In this document: positions 17,765-26,297 of the stretch, in pieces
How positions within the stretch are numbered: the stretch's first letter is position 1
Layout: each line of letters opens with the position of its first letter
Assembly (NCBI GenBank): GCA_028281285.1
Contig: JANQKF010000013.1
Coordinates: 310,001 to 374,000 of the forward strand
Length of the DNA stretch: 64,000 nucleotides
Reading direction: 5' to 3'
Origin: Cyclobacteriaceae bacterium
Lineage (GTDB): Bacteria > Bacteroidota > Bacteroidia > Cytophagales > Cyclobacteriaceae
Made by a program: the position numbers and the translations under genes
The notes under the pieces: generated by a model
The model's database searches: none
The model's input: only the letters and a program-made list of their open reading frames with translations
What the model was told of the DNA's origin: nothing

Positions 17765-18937
17765 ATGCGCATTCGCCTTTATTGGCTTATTATTTTTTTG
17801 TTAATCGCGGTCGGTGCTTTCTATTTCTATCAAGACAAACAACCGGCTCTCTCCTATCATTTTGCAGAACAATTTGACGGTAACGACTACGAGGGAATCT
17901 ATGACTTCTTCAATGGAAGTGCCGAAGAATACCGAGTGTCCTTCCCTTTTAATTCGAGAATCATTGTGCCTTGGCTGGCGTCAAAAGTGGGAACTGGTGA
18001 CATAATCAAAGATTTTCAAGTCGTAAACTTCATTTTCACCTTATTGGCTGTCGTCATCACTTTTCTTCTATGGCGTGAATTAGGGTTTGACTTGAAATGG
18101 ATTTGGTTCGGGTTTTTCTGGTTGATTTTTCATTGGACTGGAATGATTCGTCTGAATGCATTTGATCCCATCACTGTGGATCTCCCCTTATATCTATTTC
18201 AAGCACTATTCCTGTTGTTAATATTGAAGAGACAATTTGTTTGGCTGCTGATTTTAGGACCAATCGCCACAATTCAGAAAGAATCTTTCATAGCACTATT
18301 ATTGATATTGACATGCTATGGTTGGTATCATAACAAAAGAAATGAAGATGGGTTTTACAATTTGAAACTAATTGCCGGTGCACTATTGCTCTCAATAATC
18401 ACCAAGCTTGAAGCATCCTATTTCTTTCCTGCCCTTGAAAAAGGTCGTGGACCCATTATCACCATTCTGTTTCATATGCGTGAATTGCTCTACCATCCAT
18501 TTAAGTTGATCCGTTGGGTAGCTGCCTTCTTCATGGCATTTGGTCCTTTCCTGGTTGTGGCATTATTAACCCTTCCAAAAAACAGACGATTTGATAATAA
18601 GCGAGTATTGTTAGTCCTATTCTCAATGGTCTATGCACTTTTCGGAATATTTGCCGGTGGTGACATGACCAGGATAATTTTCCTCGGATTCCCCTTCATC
18701 ATGAGCTTGATCATGTTCGAACTGCAGGAAATCTCCATGAAGAATTTTATTGTTCTGTCACTCTTGTCAGTCCCACTTATGATGATTACAAGGACAATAC
18801 CCGATCCGGCATTCTCTTGGGATGCCTGGCAAAGTTGGTATCCCGAATTCGCATCACTGAAGATTGTTTTAATCTATTTTGGCTATGCCCTTTTTATCAC
18901 ATTATTCTCAAAATTCTACTTATTGAAATCAAATTGA
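17765..18937 (+). CDS. polytopic membrane protein, function unknown (GT-C-like topology)
   Basis: The 390-residue protein has about ten to eleven hydrophobic helices. The first span is at residues 5-20, followed by a long polar loop (about 22-85) with 'NDYEGIYDFFNGSAEEYRVSFPFNSRIIVPWLA'. Acidic residues just after a first span followed by many spans recall GT-C glycosyltransferases, but I see no clear D-E/D-D catalytic pair and assign no function. It stands alone between divergent dtd and the sigma factor gene, 46 bases before the latter. Confidence 0.6.
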   Translation: MRIRLYWLIIFLLIAVGAFYFYQDKQPALSYHFAEQFDGNDYEGIYDFFNGSAEEYRVSFPFNSRIIVPWLASKVGTGDIIKDFQVVNFIFTLLAVVITFLLWRELGFDLKWIWFGFFWLIFHWTGMIRLNAFDPITVDLPLYLFQALFLLLILKRQFVWLLILGPIATIQKESFIALLLILTCYGWYHNKRNEDGFYNLKLIAGALLLSIITKLEASYFFPALEKGRGPIITILFHMRELLYHPFKLIRWVAAFFMAFGPFLVVALLTLPKNRRFDNKRVLLVLFSMVYALFGIFAGGDMTRIIFLGFPFIMSLIMFELQEISMKNFIVLSLLSVPLMMITRTIPDPAFSWDAWQSWYPEFASLKIVLIYFGYALFITLFSKFYLLKSN

Positions 18938-18983
18938 TCTAGGATGATAGGTTTTTCAAGAATATCTTTTAATTGCCATTAAT

Positions 18984-19502
18984 ATGGAGAAATCTGTTTG
19001 CGAAGAGGACGTTTACAATACCATTTATCGTGAGCAATTTGAGAAGGTAAGAAACTTTGTCTACTACAAGTGTGGAGACTTGGATGAGGCTGAAGACATC
19101 GCCCAGGAATCCTTCATTCGATTGTGGCGAAATTGTGCTGAGGTTCTTTTTAATAAAGTCGCAGGATTCGTGTTCACAGTAGCAAACCGATTGTTCCTGG
19201 ATCAGACCAGATCAAAGAAAGTGGCACTGAAATTCGAAAAGGCTCAGTTACCTCAACAAGACCGACAAGACCCCTATTTTGAGCTAAGGACCGATGAGTT
19301 CAGAACTCAGATCGAAGAGGCAATTGCAGATTTACCGGAAGGTCAACGGGAAGTATTCCTTCTGAATCGAATTGATAAATACACCTATAAAGAAATAGCT
19401 GAGATGCTCGGGGTAAGCCAAACTGCAGTGGAAAAGAGGATGACAAAGGCCTTAATAAAGCTGAGAGATAGGATTCAAGAGTTTAAAGAACATAAAATTT
19501 AA
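18984..19502 (+). CDS. ECF-type RNA polymerase sigma factor
   Basis: A 172-residue sigma-70 family factor with only regions 2 and 4. Region 2 shows 'YKCGDLDEAEDIAQESFIRLWRN' (residues about 30-52) and 'AGFVFTVANRLFLDQTRSKK'. Region 4 shows 'AIADLPEGQREVFLLNRIDKYTYKEIAEMLGVSQTAVEKRMTKALIKLR'. It is followed by a FecR-type anti-sigma factor and a TonB-dependent receptor, the standard cell-surface signalling trio of Bacteroidota in which an outer-membrane substrate signal frees the sigma factor. The 12-base repeat GGGTTGGGTAAG begins five bases after its stop. Confidence 0.93.
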   Translation: MEKSVCEEDVYNTIYREQFEKVRNFVYYKCGDLDEAEDIAQESFIRLWRNCAEVLFNKVAGFVFTVANRLFLDQTRSKKVALKFEKAQLPQQDRQDPYFELRTDEFRTQIEEAIADLPEGQREVFLLNRIDKYTYKEIAEMLGVSQTAVEKRMTKALIKLRDRIQEFKEHKI

Positions 19503-19507
19503 CGAGG

Positions 19508-19519
19508 GGGTTGGGTAAG
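19508..19519 (+). repeat. 12-base repeat, copy 1
   Basis: GGGTTGGGTAAG lies between the sigma factor stop and the fecR start. An identical copy is at 23001-23012, directly after the TonB receptor stop. The preceding bases also match in part (GAGG). Confidence 0.7.
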
Positions 19520-19545
19520 TTATTGCCAATAGCGTTGATAATACA

Positions 19546-20463
19546 GTGAGCGACAAATACGAACATAACGAACGACTCGCCAAATGGCTGAACAATGACC
19601 TGGATCAAGAGGATACAGATGCCCTCAGGGACGACCGGTCATTGGATGAGTTGCGATTTGTCATAAATGATATTGATTCTTGGTCTCTGCCAAAACCTGA
19701 TGTTGAAAAGAAACTTCAGCAATTGAAAGAATCAGTTGGTCAGAAAGAGACGAAAGTGATTCAGTTTACCCCAAAGATTTGGCTCAGATATGCCGCAGCC
19801 ATCGCATTGATTGTTACAGGGTATTTTGCAGGGAAGGACTTGCTCATGAATCCAAATATCATTGTTGAAACAGCTCTCGGAGAGCAATTAAGTCATGAAT
19901 TACCTGATGGATCAATCGTTACTCTTGGGCCTTCATCCAGACTGGAATACAAAAGGAAAAACTGGATGGAAAACCGAACCTCCAGCCTGGTTGGAGAAGG
20001 TTTTTTTGACGTGCAATCGGGACCAGGTTTTTCGGTGACAACTTCAAAGGGCACCATTTCTGTGCTTGGTACTGAATTCGATATAGAAATTGAAGGCGAA
20101 CGACTTGAGGTGAACTGTTATGAAGGGCGGGTATTGGTAGATATGGCATCACAAGACGAAATTCTGCAAGCCCAGCAAGGCCTTATCCTTCAAGGGAGTA
20201 GTGTAGACAGATCACAGTTTACAGCCATGGCACCCCATTGGATTGGAGAAAAGAGTTCTTTTGAAGACACCTATTTAAGTGCGGTCGTTTTTGAATTGAA
20301 GAAATACTATAAGCTTGATTTACAGCTTCCAAAGAAGTATCAGACTACTTCCTTCACGGGTAGCTTTGTACATGATAATTTGGAGGAAGCACTCAAAAGC
20401 ATTTTTACACCTTTAGAGATCTCTTATACACTGAAAGAGGGTGGAAAAGTGGAATTTGAGTGA
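19546..20463 (+). CDS. FecR family anti-sigma factor
   Basis: The 305-residue protein has an N-terminal cytoplasmic anti-sigma region (about 1-75, 'HNERLAKWLNNDLDQEDTDALR'), one membrane span near 81-98 ('LRYAAAIALIVTGYFAG'), a periplasmic FecR domain ('TALGEQLSHELPDGSIVTLGPSSRLEY', 'SLVGEGFFDV', 'VLGTEFDI') and a C-terminal DUF4974-like/secretin-like domain that would contact the receptor's N-terminal domain. The start is a GTG at 19546. Its stop overlaps the GTG start of the receptor gene (GTGA), so the two are translationally coupled. Confidence 0.92.
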   Translation: MSDKYEHNERLAKWLNNDLDQEDTDALRDDRSLDELRFVINDIDSWSLPKPDVEKKLQQLKESVGQKETKVIQFTPKIWLRYAAAIALIVTGYFAGKDLLMNPNIIVETALGEQLSHELPDGSIVTLGPSSRLEYKRKNWMENRTSSLVGEGFFDVQSGPGFSVTTSKGTISVLGTEFDIEIEGERLEVNCYEGRVLVDMASQDEILQAQQGLILQGSSVDRSQFTAMAPHWIGEKSSFEDTYLSAVVFELKKYYKLDLQLPKKYQTTSFTGSFVHDNLEEALKSIFTPLEISYTLKEGGKVEFE

Positions 20464-23000
20464 AGCAGGCAAATTCCCTGACCATGAGTCTAAAACTCAT
20501 AGCAACCAAATTAGTCTCGGCCGCATTATTATTGTGCGTACAGTTTTCCTATGGTCAAGATCAATTGATAGAGCTTGAGCAAGCGCTCAACCAATTAAAA
20601 AAAGAACACAACGTTACCTTTTCGTACAACCCAAGGTTAGTCAAGGGGCTGAAGTTAAGAGCAAGCTTAGATTATTCGGATCTGACAGGTTCTATATCCA
20701 AGCTATCTGACTTGCTACCTTTGAGGTTTGAAGAATCTGACGAATCGAACTACTTATTGATCCCAATACGATCTGACCTCGAATTCAGGGTGGAAGATGC
20801 TAATGACAAATCTCCATTAGAACTGATTTATGTGACGGTAAACCAAACAGCTCAAACCTACCTTCTCTCCGATGGAGGTTTATTCCAATTGAAGAATAGC
20901 TTTCCAACGGATTCTATTGAAATCGGAACCTCCTTCTATCAATCTCTAACGGTCAGAGCCGATGAGATTAAGCGTGATTCACCTATATCACTGATTCCGG
21001 AAACCACCAATCTGGGAGAGGTGACGGTTCTTTCCTATTTGACATCAGGAGTGAATTCCAAAGTAAGCGATCACAGTATGGAGATTAACATGAAGTCATT
21101 GGGACCTTTGGCGGGCGATACGGATGGTGATATTCTCCAAATTCTTCAGGCGATTCCTGGAATACGTTCTCCCAACGGAAAACCAGGCACCCTAAACCTG
21201 AGAGGTAGCACATTTGACCAAAACGTGATCTATTTTGATGATATCCCCATCTATCATCAAGGTCATTTCTTTGGAGCATTTTCACCCTATAACCCTGGTG
21301 TTGTCGAAAGTATCACTGTGCATAGAGGCATTCTTCCGGCCCGTTTTGGAGGAAGAGTTGGTGGTGTTTTCGATATTAAGACTATCGAAGAGGTACCAAT
21401 CGAAATGAATGGTGGCGCATTGGCCAACTCCGTATTTGGAGGTTTGGAGGTCAAGGCTCCAATCATTAAAAACAAATTAGGTTTGGTTTTTTCTGCCCGA
21501 TCCAACTATCCTACAGGATCGCTCTCTCCAAAACTTGACTCCTATTTCGATTTGAACTTCCAGGGAAGTCGGATTGGCCCAGCCATTGATCAAGGAGTAA
21601 GCTTCTTTGAAGAATTGGATATCAACTTTAGCGACATCAACAGCAAGTTGATTTTTCAACCCGATTCGAAAAATCAAATCACAGCCAGTTTTTTGAACAT
21701 CAAGAATGACTTTTCCTATCAATTCGAAAGAAGCCAGCAGGGACAGGGGCCTAACCAAACCGAAATAGAATCTGAAGAAACAGAATTAAATAACACGGGA
21801 CTGAATATTCAATGGCAAAGTCAGTTAACCGATTGGTTGAAGGCCAGGGTAAGTTACACTTCGTCATCATTGAAAATACGAGAAAGTCAGTTCGATATAG
21901 ACCAGGGGGTGACCGCTGTAGATCGAATTAGTTTCAATACTGTTGAGGATACGAGGATTACGTCAAATCTCGCCTTTGATATCAGTGATAAGACAAAAGC
22001 TCAGCTTGGATATGAGTATACTGATCATGCATTCACAAGAGACCGCAGGCGAAACGGGCCAAATAATCCCGGTACTGAAGTTGTAGGTTTTTCGGGAAGT
22101 ATAAACGCTTTTTATGTTTCTGTTGAACAGCGATTTGGGAACCGTTTTATCAGCAATTTTGGATTACGTTCCGACCAGTATTCCGAAGGTGCGCGCCAAT
22201 CATTTGATCCAAGGCTGACCATCACTTATAGAGCTGACAAGAACCTGTTTTTTAAAGGTGGCTGGGGAACTTCACAACAATATGTTCGACAAGAATTCAA
22301 TGAAGATTTTGACGATTTTAGAATCGACACTCAGTTCTGGTCAGTCACAAATCGGAATGACCCCATAATGAATGTCTCACAAATAATGGTTGGTACACTT
22401 TATGATAAATCAAGCTGGCTTTTTGACCTTGAGATCTATGCTAAAAATGTGGAGCATGTTCCTAGAAGTAGAGGCGAGCAAGGCTTTGATTTTGGAGAAT
22501 TGAGAACCGTTGGAGCGGATATACTTCTTAAGAAACGATGGCAAAAGTTGGAAACCTGGGCGAGCTATACCCTGAGTCATACGTTGGAGACTTTTGGACG
22601 AGATGAGGACGCTTATAATGACCAACGACATGTGTTAAACTTGAAAATGCTCTATCCGGCAAATCGATGGAATTTTGCCATTACATGGGGGTATATGTCT
22701 GGTATGCCTGTTTACTTACCCGATCCGGACGAAATTGAAGATGACTCAGGTCAAGGCAATGGCCCTTTGATTGTACCCTATTCAGGAAGATTTCCAGCCC
22801 AACACCAGCTTGACCTGTCTGCTACCTGGCTATTTACTAATCCTGACGCCCGTTGGAAGGGTGTATTGGGACTGTCAATTCTGAACTTATATGACAATGA
22901 AAATGTGATTAACATTTTTCAATCCAATGTCCAAAGAAACAGACCTACACGTTTCGGACTTGGCTTCACGCCAAACATTCAAATAAAAATTTCTTTCTGA
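20460..23000 (+). CDS. TonB-dependent outer-membrane receptor with N-terminal signalling domain
   Basis: The 846-residue protein has a signal peptide (about 12-32, ending SYGQ) and an STN signalling domain (about 35-105, 'LEQALNQLKKEHNVTFSYNP'). A short carboxypeptidase-like linker follows, then a plug domain near 215-310 ('GDILQILQAIPGIRSPNGKPGTLNLRGSTFDQNVIYFDDIPIY') and a beta-barrel that ends in 'IQIKISF', with the terminal Phe typical of outer-membrane proteins. The STN domain next to a FecR/sigma pair marks it as a transducer. The substrate is unknown; no SusD-like gene follows. The GTG start overlaps the fecR stop; an ATG eight codons later is an alternative. Confidence 0.92.
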   Translation: MKQANSLTMSLKLIATKLVSAALLLCVQFSYGQDQLIELEQALNQLKKEHNVTFSYNPRLVKGLKLRASLDYSDLTGSISKLSDLLPLRFEESDESNYLLIPIRSDLEFRVEDANDKSPLELIYVTVNQTAQTYLLSDGGLFQLKNSFPTDSIEIGTSFYQSLTVRADEIKRDSPISLIPETTNLGEVTVLSYLTSGVNSKVSDHSMEINMKSLGPLAGDTDGDILQILQAIPGIRSPNGKPGTLNLRGSTFDQNVIYFDDIPIYHQGHFFGAFSPYNPGVVESITVHRGILPARFGGRVGGVFDIKTIEEVPIEMNGGALANSVFGGLEVKAPIIKNKLGLVFSARSNYPTGSLSPKLDSYFDLNFQGSRIGPAIDQGVSFFEELDINFSDINSKLIFQPDSKNQITASFLNIKNDFSYQFERSQQGQGPNQTEIESEETELNNTGLNIQWQSQLTDWLKARVSYTSSSLKIRESQFDIDQGVTAVDRISFNTVEDTRITSNLAFDISDKTKAQLGYEYTDHAFTRDRRRNGPNNPGTEVVGFSGSINAFYVSVEQRFGNRFISNFGLRSDQYSEGARQSFDPRLTITYRADKNLFFKGGWGTSQQYVRQEFNEDFDDFRIDTQFWSVTNRNDPIMNVSQIMVGTLYDKSSWLFDLEIYAKNVEHVPRSRGEQGFDFGELRTVGADILLKKRWQKLETWASYTLSHTLETFGRDEDAYNDQRHVLNLKMLYPANRWNFAITWGYMSGMPVYLPDPDEIEDDSGQGNGPLIVPYSGRFPAQHQLDLSATWLFTNPDARWKGVLGLSILNLYDNENVINIFQSNVQRNRPTRFGLGFTPNIQIKISF

Positions 23001-23012
23001 GGGTTGGGTAAG
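23001..23012 (+). repeat. 12-base repeat, copy 2
   Basis: GGGTTGGGTAAG begins on the base after the TGA of the TonB receptor gene and is identical to 19508-19519. Confidence 0.7.
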
Positions 23013-23106
23013 GTAGACTCTATCACGTCATTAAATCAAACACACTTAGGCATAGATTCGAAAGACCTATTGGCACCTATCCAGTGTTTTGGTTGTCGAA
23101 GAAAAG

Positions 23107-23130
23107 CAGGCGCGGATGGCGCCTGTTTTT
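23107..23130 (+). terminator. terminator of the sigma-fecR-receptor unit
   Basis: The perfect 7-bp stem CAGGCGC (23107-23113) / GCGCCTG (23119-23125) with a 5-base loop is followed by TTTTTCTTT. It is about 105 bases after the receptor stop and 70 bases before the end of the convergent Rossmann gene. Confidence 0.8.
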
Positions 23131-23197
23131 CTTTATTTCTTTCTTAGCTTTTTTCAGAAGTCTACTCCATCGGAACCTCATCCAAGAAGAAAATTCT

Positions 23198-23848
23198 TTA
23201 CATCCTCCTCATTATTTCCGATTGATAGAAATAGCAGCCTTTATCTTCTTGTTTTGCAACTTTCATAATGGCATCAGCTACTTTATCTACATGGATAGGA
23301 TGATATTTTTTCCACGGTCCAACGAAAGGGACAATCCTGCTAAATGCCTTTGCAAAGCTCTCACCGGCTCTGCTTTCCTCCCTTTTTCCGCGTAAGAGTG
23401 AAGGCTTGAAAATATAGATCGTCCTATAATCCAGGAATGAAATCTTGTCTTCCAGTTCACCCTTCACCCTATTATAGAAGTACCTGGATCGAAGATTGGC
23501 TCCCATTGCAGAAACCACAAAGAATCGATCAGCTCCGGTATTCAATGCAGCTTTTGCCAATTCATAGGGATAAGTGAAATCCACCTTGTAGAAAGCTTCT
23601 TTCGAACCTGCCTTCTTCATTGTAGTACCCAGACAACAGAAAATATCGTCACCTTTGGGGAAATCTTGAATATTAGGAAGTTCATCAAAGTCTATTGTGA
23701 CTTCGGAATACTTCTCATGTTGAATGCCAATCGGCTTTCTGACCAGTGCAATAACCTGACCATAGTCATCGCTTTTAAGGAGTTGTTGAGTTAATGACCG
23801 GCCAATCAAACCGCTTGCACCGGCAATGATTGCTGTTTTTTGTTCCAT
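23198..23848 (-). CDS. NAD(P)-binding Rossmann protein, atypical SDR (HTATIP2-like)
   Basis: The 216-residue protein begins 'MEQKTAIIAGASGLIGRSLTQQLLKS', a GxxGxxG dinucleotide-binding turn. 'FCCLGTTMKKAGSKEAFYKVDFTYPYELAKAAL' and 'FFVVSAMGANLRSRYFYNRVKGELEDKI' then match the atypical SDR group that includes HTATIP2/TIP30 and bacterial oxidoreductases of unknown substrate. The Y-x3-K pair appears as 'YNRVK'. The gene starts inside the last 43 bases of the upstream thioredoxin-like gene on the same strand, so the two must be co-transcribed. Confidence 0.82.
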   Translation of the reverse strand: MEQKTAIIAGASGLIGRSLTQQLLKSDDYGQVIALVRKPIGIQHEKYSEVTIDFDELPNIQDFPKGDDIFCCLGTTMKKAGSKEAFYKVDFTYPYELAKAALNTGADRFFVVSAMGANLRSRYFYNRVKGELEDKISFLDYRTIYIFKPSLLRGKREESRAGESFAKAFSRIVPFVGPWKKYHPIHVDKVADAIMKVAKQEDKGCYFYQSEIMRRM

Positions 23849-24444
23849 ACATCTAAAATAGCCAAAAATTCATTTTGTAGGGTAAGCCCCTTGTCCTTGG
23901 CATACCAAAGATGCATTTCCTGGTTCAATTCAGAATAGGTCTTTTCCTTGGTTACTTTGTTTTCCATAGCCAATCGCTGCATTGGTTCAGGTCTCGGGCC
24001 CCATGTTCCTAAGATTTCAAGACTTTCGGTATCTATTGCGATCAGTTTTGGGATTGAACGACCTCCATTCGTCAGAAATTGGTCCATCACTTCCAGATGC
24101 TCATCTCTAAGGATAAATCTTAAATCGATATTATCATTGTACTCGGCCATTTTAGCAATGAACGGAAGGTTCTGCGCTGCATCTCCACACCAACCTTCGG
24201 TTAAAATCAACCATGTAACCGGGAGCTTTTGCTCTAGAATTTTCTCAACCAATTCAGGAGTGACTTTACCAATTTTCTCCCATTTCTTCATCCGCTTTTG
24301 ATTAAGCATTCCATACTCTACCATCGCCTCCGACTGATTAGGACCTGTGGTTTTGCCTTGTTTCAATAAGTCGTCCAACAATGTGCGATATTCATTGTAC
24401 GACATCGCACTATCTATAAGTTTTCTTGTAATTATTTGTTCCAT
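23806..24444 (-). CDS. thioredoxin-fold protein with WCGDA in place of CxxC
   Basis: The 212-residue protein has a helical N-terminus (about 1-75) and then a thioredoxin-like core, 'VTWLILTEGWCGDAAQNLPFIAKMAEYNDNIDLRFILRDE'. The active-site position reads W85-C-G-D-A, so only the first cysteine of CxxC is kept. The cis-proline is in 'GGRSIPKLIAIDTES' near 132. Such proteins are widespread in Bacteroidota as 'thioredoxin family protein'. With one cysteine it cannot do normal dithiol oxidoreduction alone and may work through a mixed disulfide. It overlaps the next gene by 43 bases. Confidence 0.8.
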   Translation of the reverse strand: MEQIITRKLIDSAMSYNEYRTLLDDLLKQGKTTGPNQSEAMVEYGMLNQKRMKKWEKIGKVTPELVEKILEQKLPVTWLILTEGWCGDAAQNLPFIAKMAEYNDNIDLRFILRDEHLEVMDQFLTNGGRSIPKLIAIDTESLEILGTWGPRPEPMQRLAMENKVTKEKTYSELNQEMHLWYAKDKGLTLQNEFLAILDVWNKKQQSLPVQAV

Positions 24445-24486
24445 AATAAAGTCACTTTATTTCGTAACTTTATTTGTAACAATAAG

Positions 24487-24903
24487 CTAATTTGAAAAGT
24501 TCGCCTTTTCCCAGACTTTATAGTTGGCAATATCTTCCTTAAAGCAATTGCCTAACCACACGAGAACAGTGGCATCATCAAGCCAGCCACCGATGGGAAT
24601 AAAATCGGGAATAGCATCCAATGGGGCAACAAAATAAAGCAATCCTGCTATGAGCATGATGATGGTTTGCCATGGGGTCTCGTTGTATTTACCTGACAGG
24701 TAATTCCCGAGCATTCTGGAAATCAGCTTAAGATACTCGACCAGCTTCTCCATGAGAGAATCGTCCTTCTGTGCATTCTCAAGCTTCTTCTGAGTCTTCT
24801 CCAGGAGCTTTTTTAGCTCATCATGGTCATTGACTATGGCCTTAGCCTTACCTCGCATTCGATGCAGTGTTCTCTGTGCTTTTTCTGATACGTCTTTATT
24901 CAT
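24487..24903 (-). CDS. YkvA family (DUF1232) membrane protein
   Basis: A 138-residue protein. The N-terminal half (about 1-65) is charged and probably coiled-coil ('DELKKLLEKTQKKLENAQ'). The C-terminal half holds the DUF1232 signature 'LLYFVAPLDAIPDFIPIGGWLDDATVLVWLGNCF', a hairpin-like membrane or membrane-associated segment. Function is unknown. Its ATG overlaps the last eight bases of the dioxygenase-methyltransferase gene, so the two are coupled. Confidence 0.85.
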   Translation of the reverse strand: MNKDVSEKAQRTLHRMRGKAKAIVNDHDELKKLLEKTQKKLENAQKDDSLMEKLVEYLKLISRMLGNYLSGKYNETPWQTIIMLIAGLLYFVAPLDAIPDFIPIGGWLDDATVLVWLGNCFKEDIANYKVWEKANFSN

Positions 24904-26287
24904 TCCTTGCTTTTCTTGCCTTTACGAATAGAGCCCCAAGATCTTTTTCTTGCTGTATTTCTCCTGAGCGTTGCACATAACCCACATGAGTCACATCTAT
25001 CTCAGAGAAACCAGCTTCAATCAGAAGATTAGTTATTTCCTCTTCCCGAAAATAATGCAAATATGCGATTTCATCTCCTTCAAGTTTTTTATAGAATACA
25101 TCTCCTTCCTCATAGTCGGAACGATAGAGTTGTAATCGATTGTAAACGTCCAACGCTTTTGGTCCCCATTCGCTCTTATCGTAAAGGTTGAAAACATCAA
25201 CATAAAAACTACCACCAGGTTCCAAATGATTAAATACTTTCTCCAGGACTTTTCTGCGCTTTTCATGGGTAGTAATATGACCGAATGCATATAGAAATGT
25301 GATCACTTCAAACTGTTTGTCTTGTGGAATTTCCGTATTGAGCCAATCTCCATGAATCGTTTCAATTCCTCTTTCCTCGGCAATCTGACACATGTCTGCA
25401 CTGATGTCAATTCCCATCACTTCATAGTCACCACTTATTATTTCCTTAATGTTCATCTCTCTCCTGCCAGTCCCACATGCTATCGCCAACTTAGATTTGA
25501 TTCCCTGATGTTTGTCATGAATATCGGATGCTATCAGCTCATTGATTCGATTCGTATACCTCTGCCTTGACTTGTGTTGGGTATCGAAGTTATCGTATTG
25601 TTCTGCCTGCTCATTATAGTACCCTGCCAGCATAGACGAAATCTGATCACAATCGGGTTTTGGAATGATCGGAAAAATCTTATGAGAGGGGAAATTCTTT
25701 GCCTTATCAAATGGCATGAACTCGAAGGCATTTTCCTGAATTTCTTCGAAACACTCTTCAGCCTGCTTCCATGATGCCGATTTCGCCTTCTCGCCCAATG
25801 TGCCTTCCCTGCCAGTTTCCAGTTCGTAAATCTTCATCCCCTTGAAGGTATTAATAGGAGGATAGTAGAAATGCAGTGTCACCAAATTATTGATGTTACT
25901 ACCGTTTTGAATTTTGTGAATGATGTCATCAGGTTCTCTGATAATTCCCCCACTAAGAACTCTTACTGTCATCCCCTCTTCCAGCGTCTCCCCTCTCTGT
26001 ACATACTCGACATTTTCAGCAATACCTTCCAGCACAGCCACATACCCCCAAAATCCCCGGTGATAATGTATTGCACTTTCCGTACCCGGAGGCCAAAACA
26101 AAAGGACACACTCTAACGGGCCTTCATGAAGCACCTTTCTGCAATAATCATTTTCCGAACGATTTGGGTCCAAGTAAGCCTCATAGTCGACATCTACAAA
26201 ATCTAACGAATATATGGCATCACCGAGCTCCTCAAAATTCAGCTGATCTGACGCCAAAGAAGCAACCTTGCTCAGAATTTCTTCCAT
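24896..26287 (-). CDS. cysteine dioxygenase-like cupin fused to a SAM-dependent methyltransferase
   Basis: The 463-residue protein joins two enzymes. Residues about 1-195 resemble cysteine dioxygenase: R50 in 'DYCRKVL' matches the substrate-binding Arg, H74 and H76 in 'SAIHYHRGFWGYVAVLEG' and H124 in 'DIIHKIQN' are the Fe(II) ligands, and 'LHFYYPPINTF' (H139, Y141) matches the conserved 'LHLYSPP' with its Tyr. The Cys that crosslinks to this Tyr in mammals is Gly81, as in many bacterial enzymes. Residues about 215-463 form a class I methyltransferase with motif I 'LAIACGTGRREMNI' (268-280) and acidic 'GIDIS' (292-296). The likely first product is cysteine sulfinate; the methyl acceptor is unknown. 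It overlaps the YkvA gene and lies 10 bases after the gene at 26298. Confidence 0.82.
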   Translation of the reverse strand: MEEILSKVASLASDQLNFEELGDAIYSLDFVDVDYEAYLDPNRSENDYCRKVLHEGPLECVLLFWPPGTESAIHYHRGFWGYVAVLEGIAENVEYVQRGETLEEGMTVRVLSGGIIREPDDIIHKIQNGSNINNLVTLHFYYPPINTFKGMKIYELETGREGTLGEKAKSASWKQAEECFEEIQENAFEFMPFDKAKNFPSHKIFPIIPKPDCDQISSMLAGYYNEQAEQYDNFDTQHKSRQRYTNRINELIASDIHDKHQGIKSKLAIACGTGRREMNIKEIISGDYEVMGIDISADMCQIAEERGIETIHGDWLNTEIPQDKQFEVITFLYAFGHITTHEKRRKVLEKVFNHLEPGGSFYVDVFNLYDKSEWGPKALDVYNRLQLYRSDYEEGDVFYKKLEGDEIAYLHYFREEEITNLLIEAGFSEIDVTHVGYVQRSGEIQQEKDLGALFVKARKARNE

Positions 26288-26297
26288 TATTGGTAGA

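Noticed and set aside
19508-23012. The GGGTTGGGTAAG repeats as G-quadruplexes.
   Set aside because: Each copy has only two G tracts, not the four needed for an intramolecular quadruplex.
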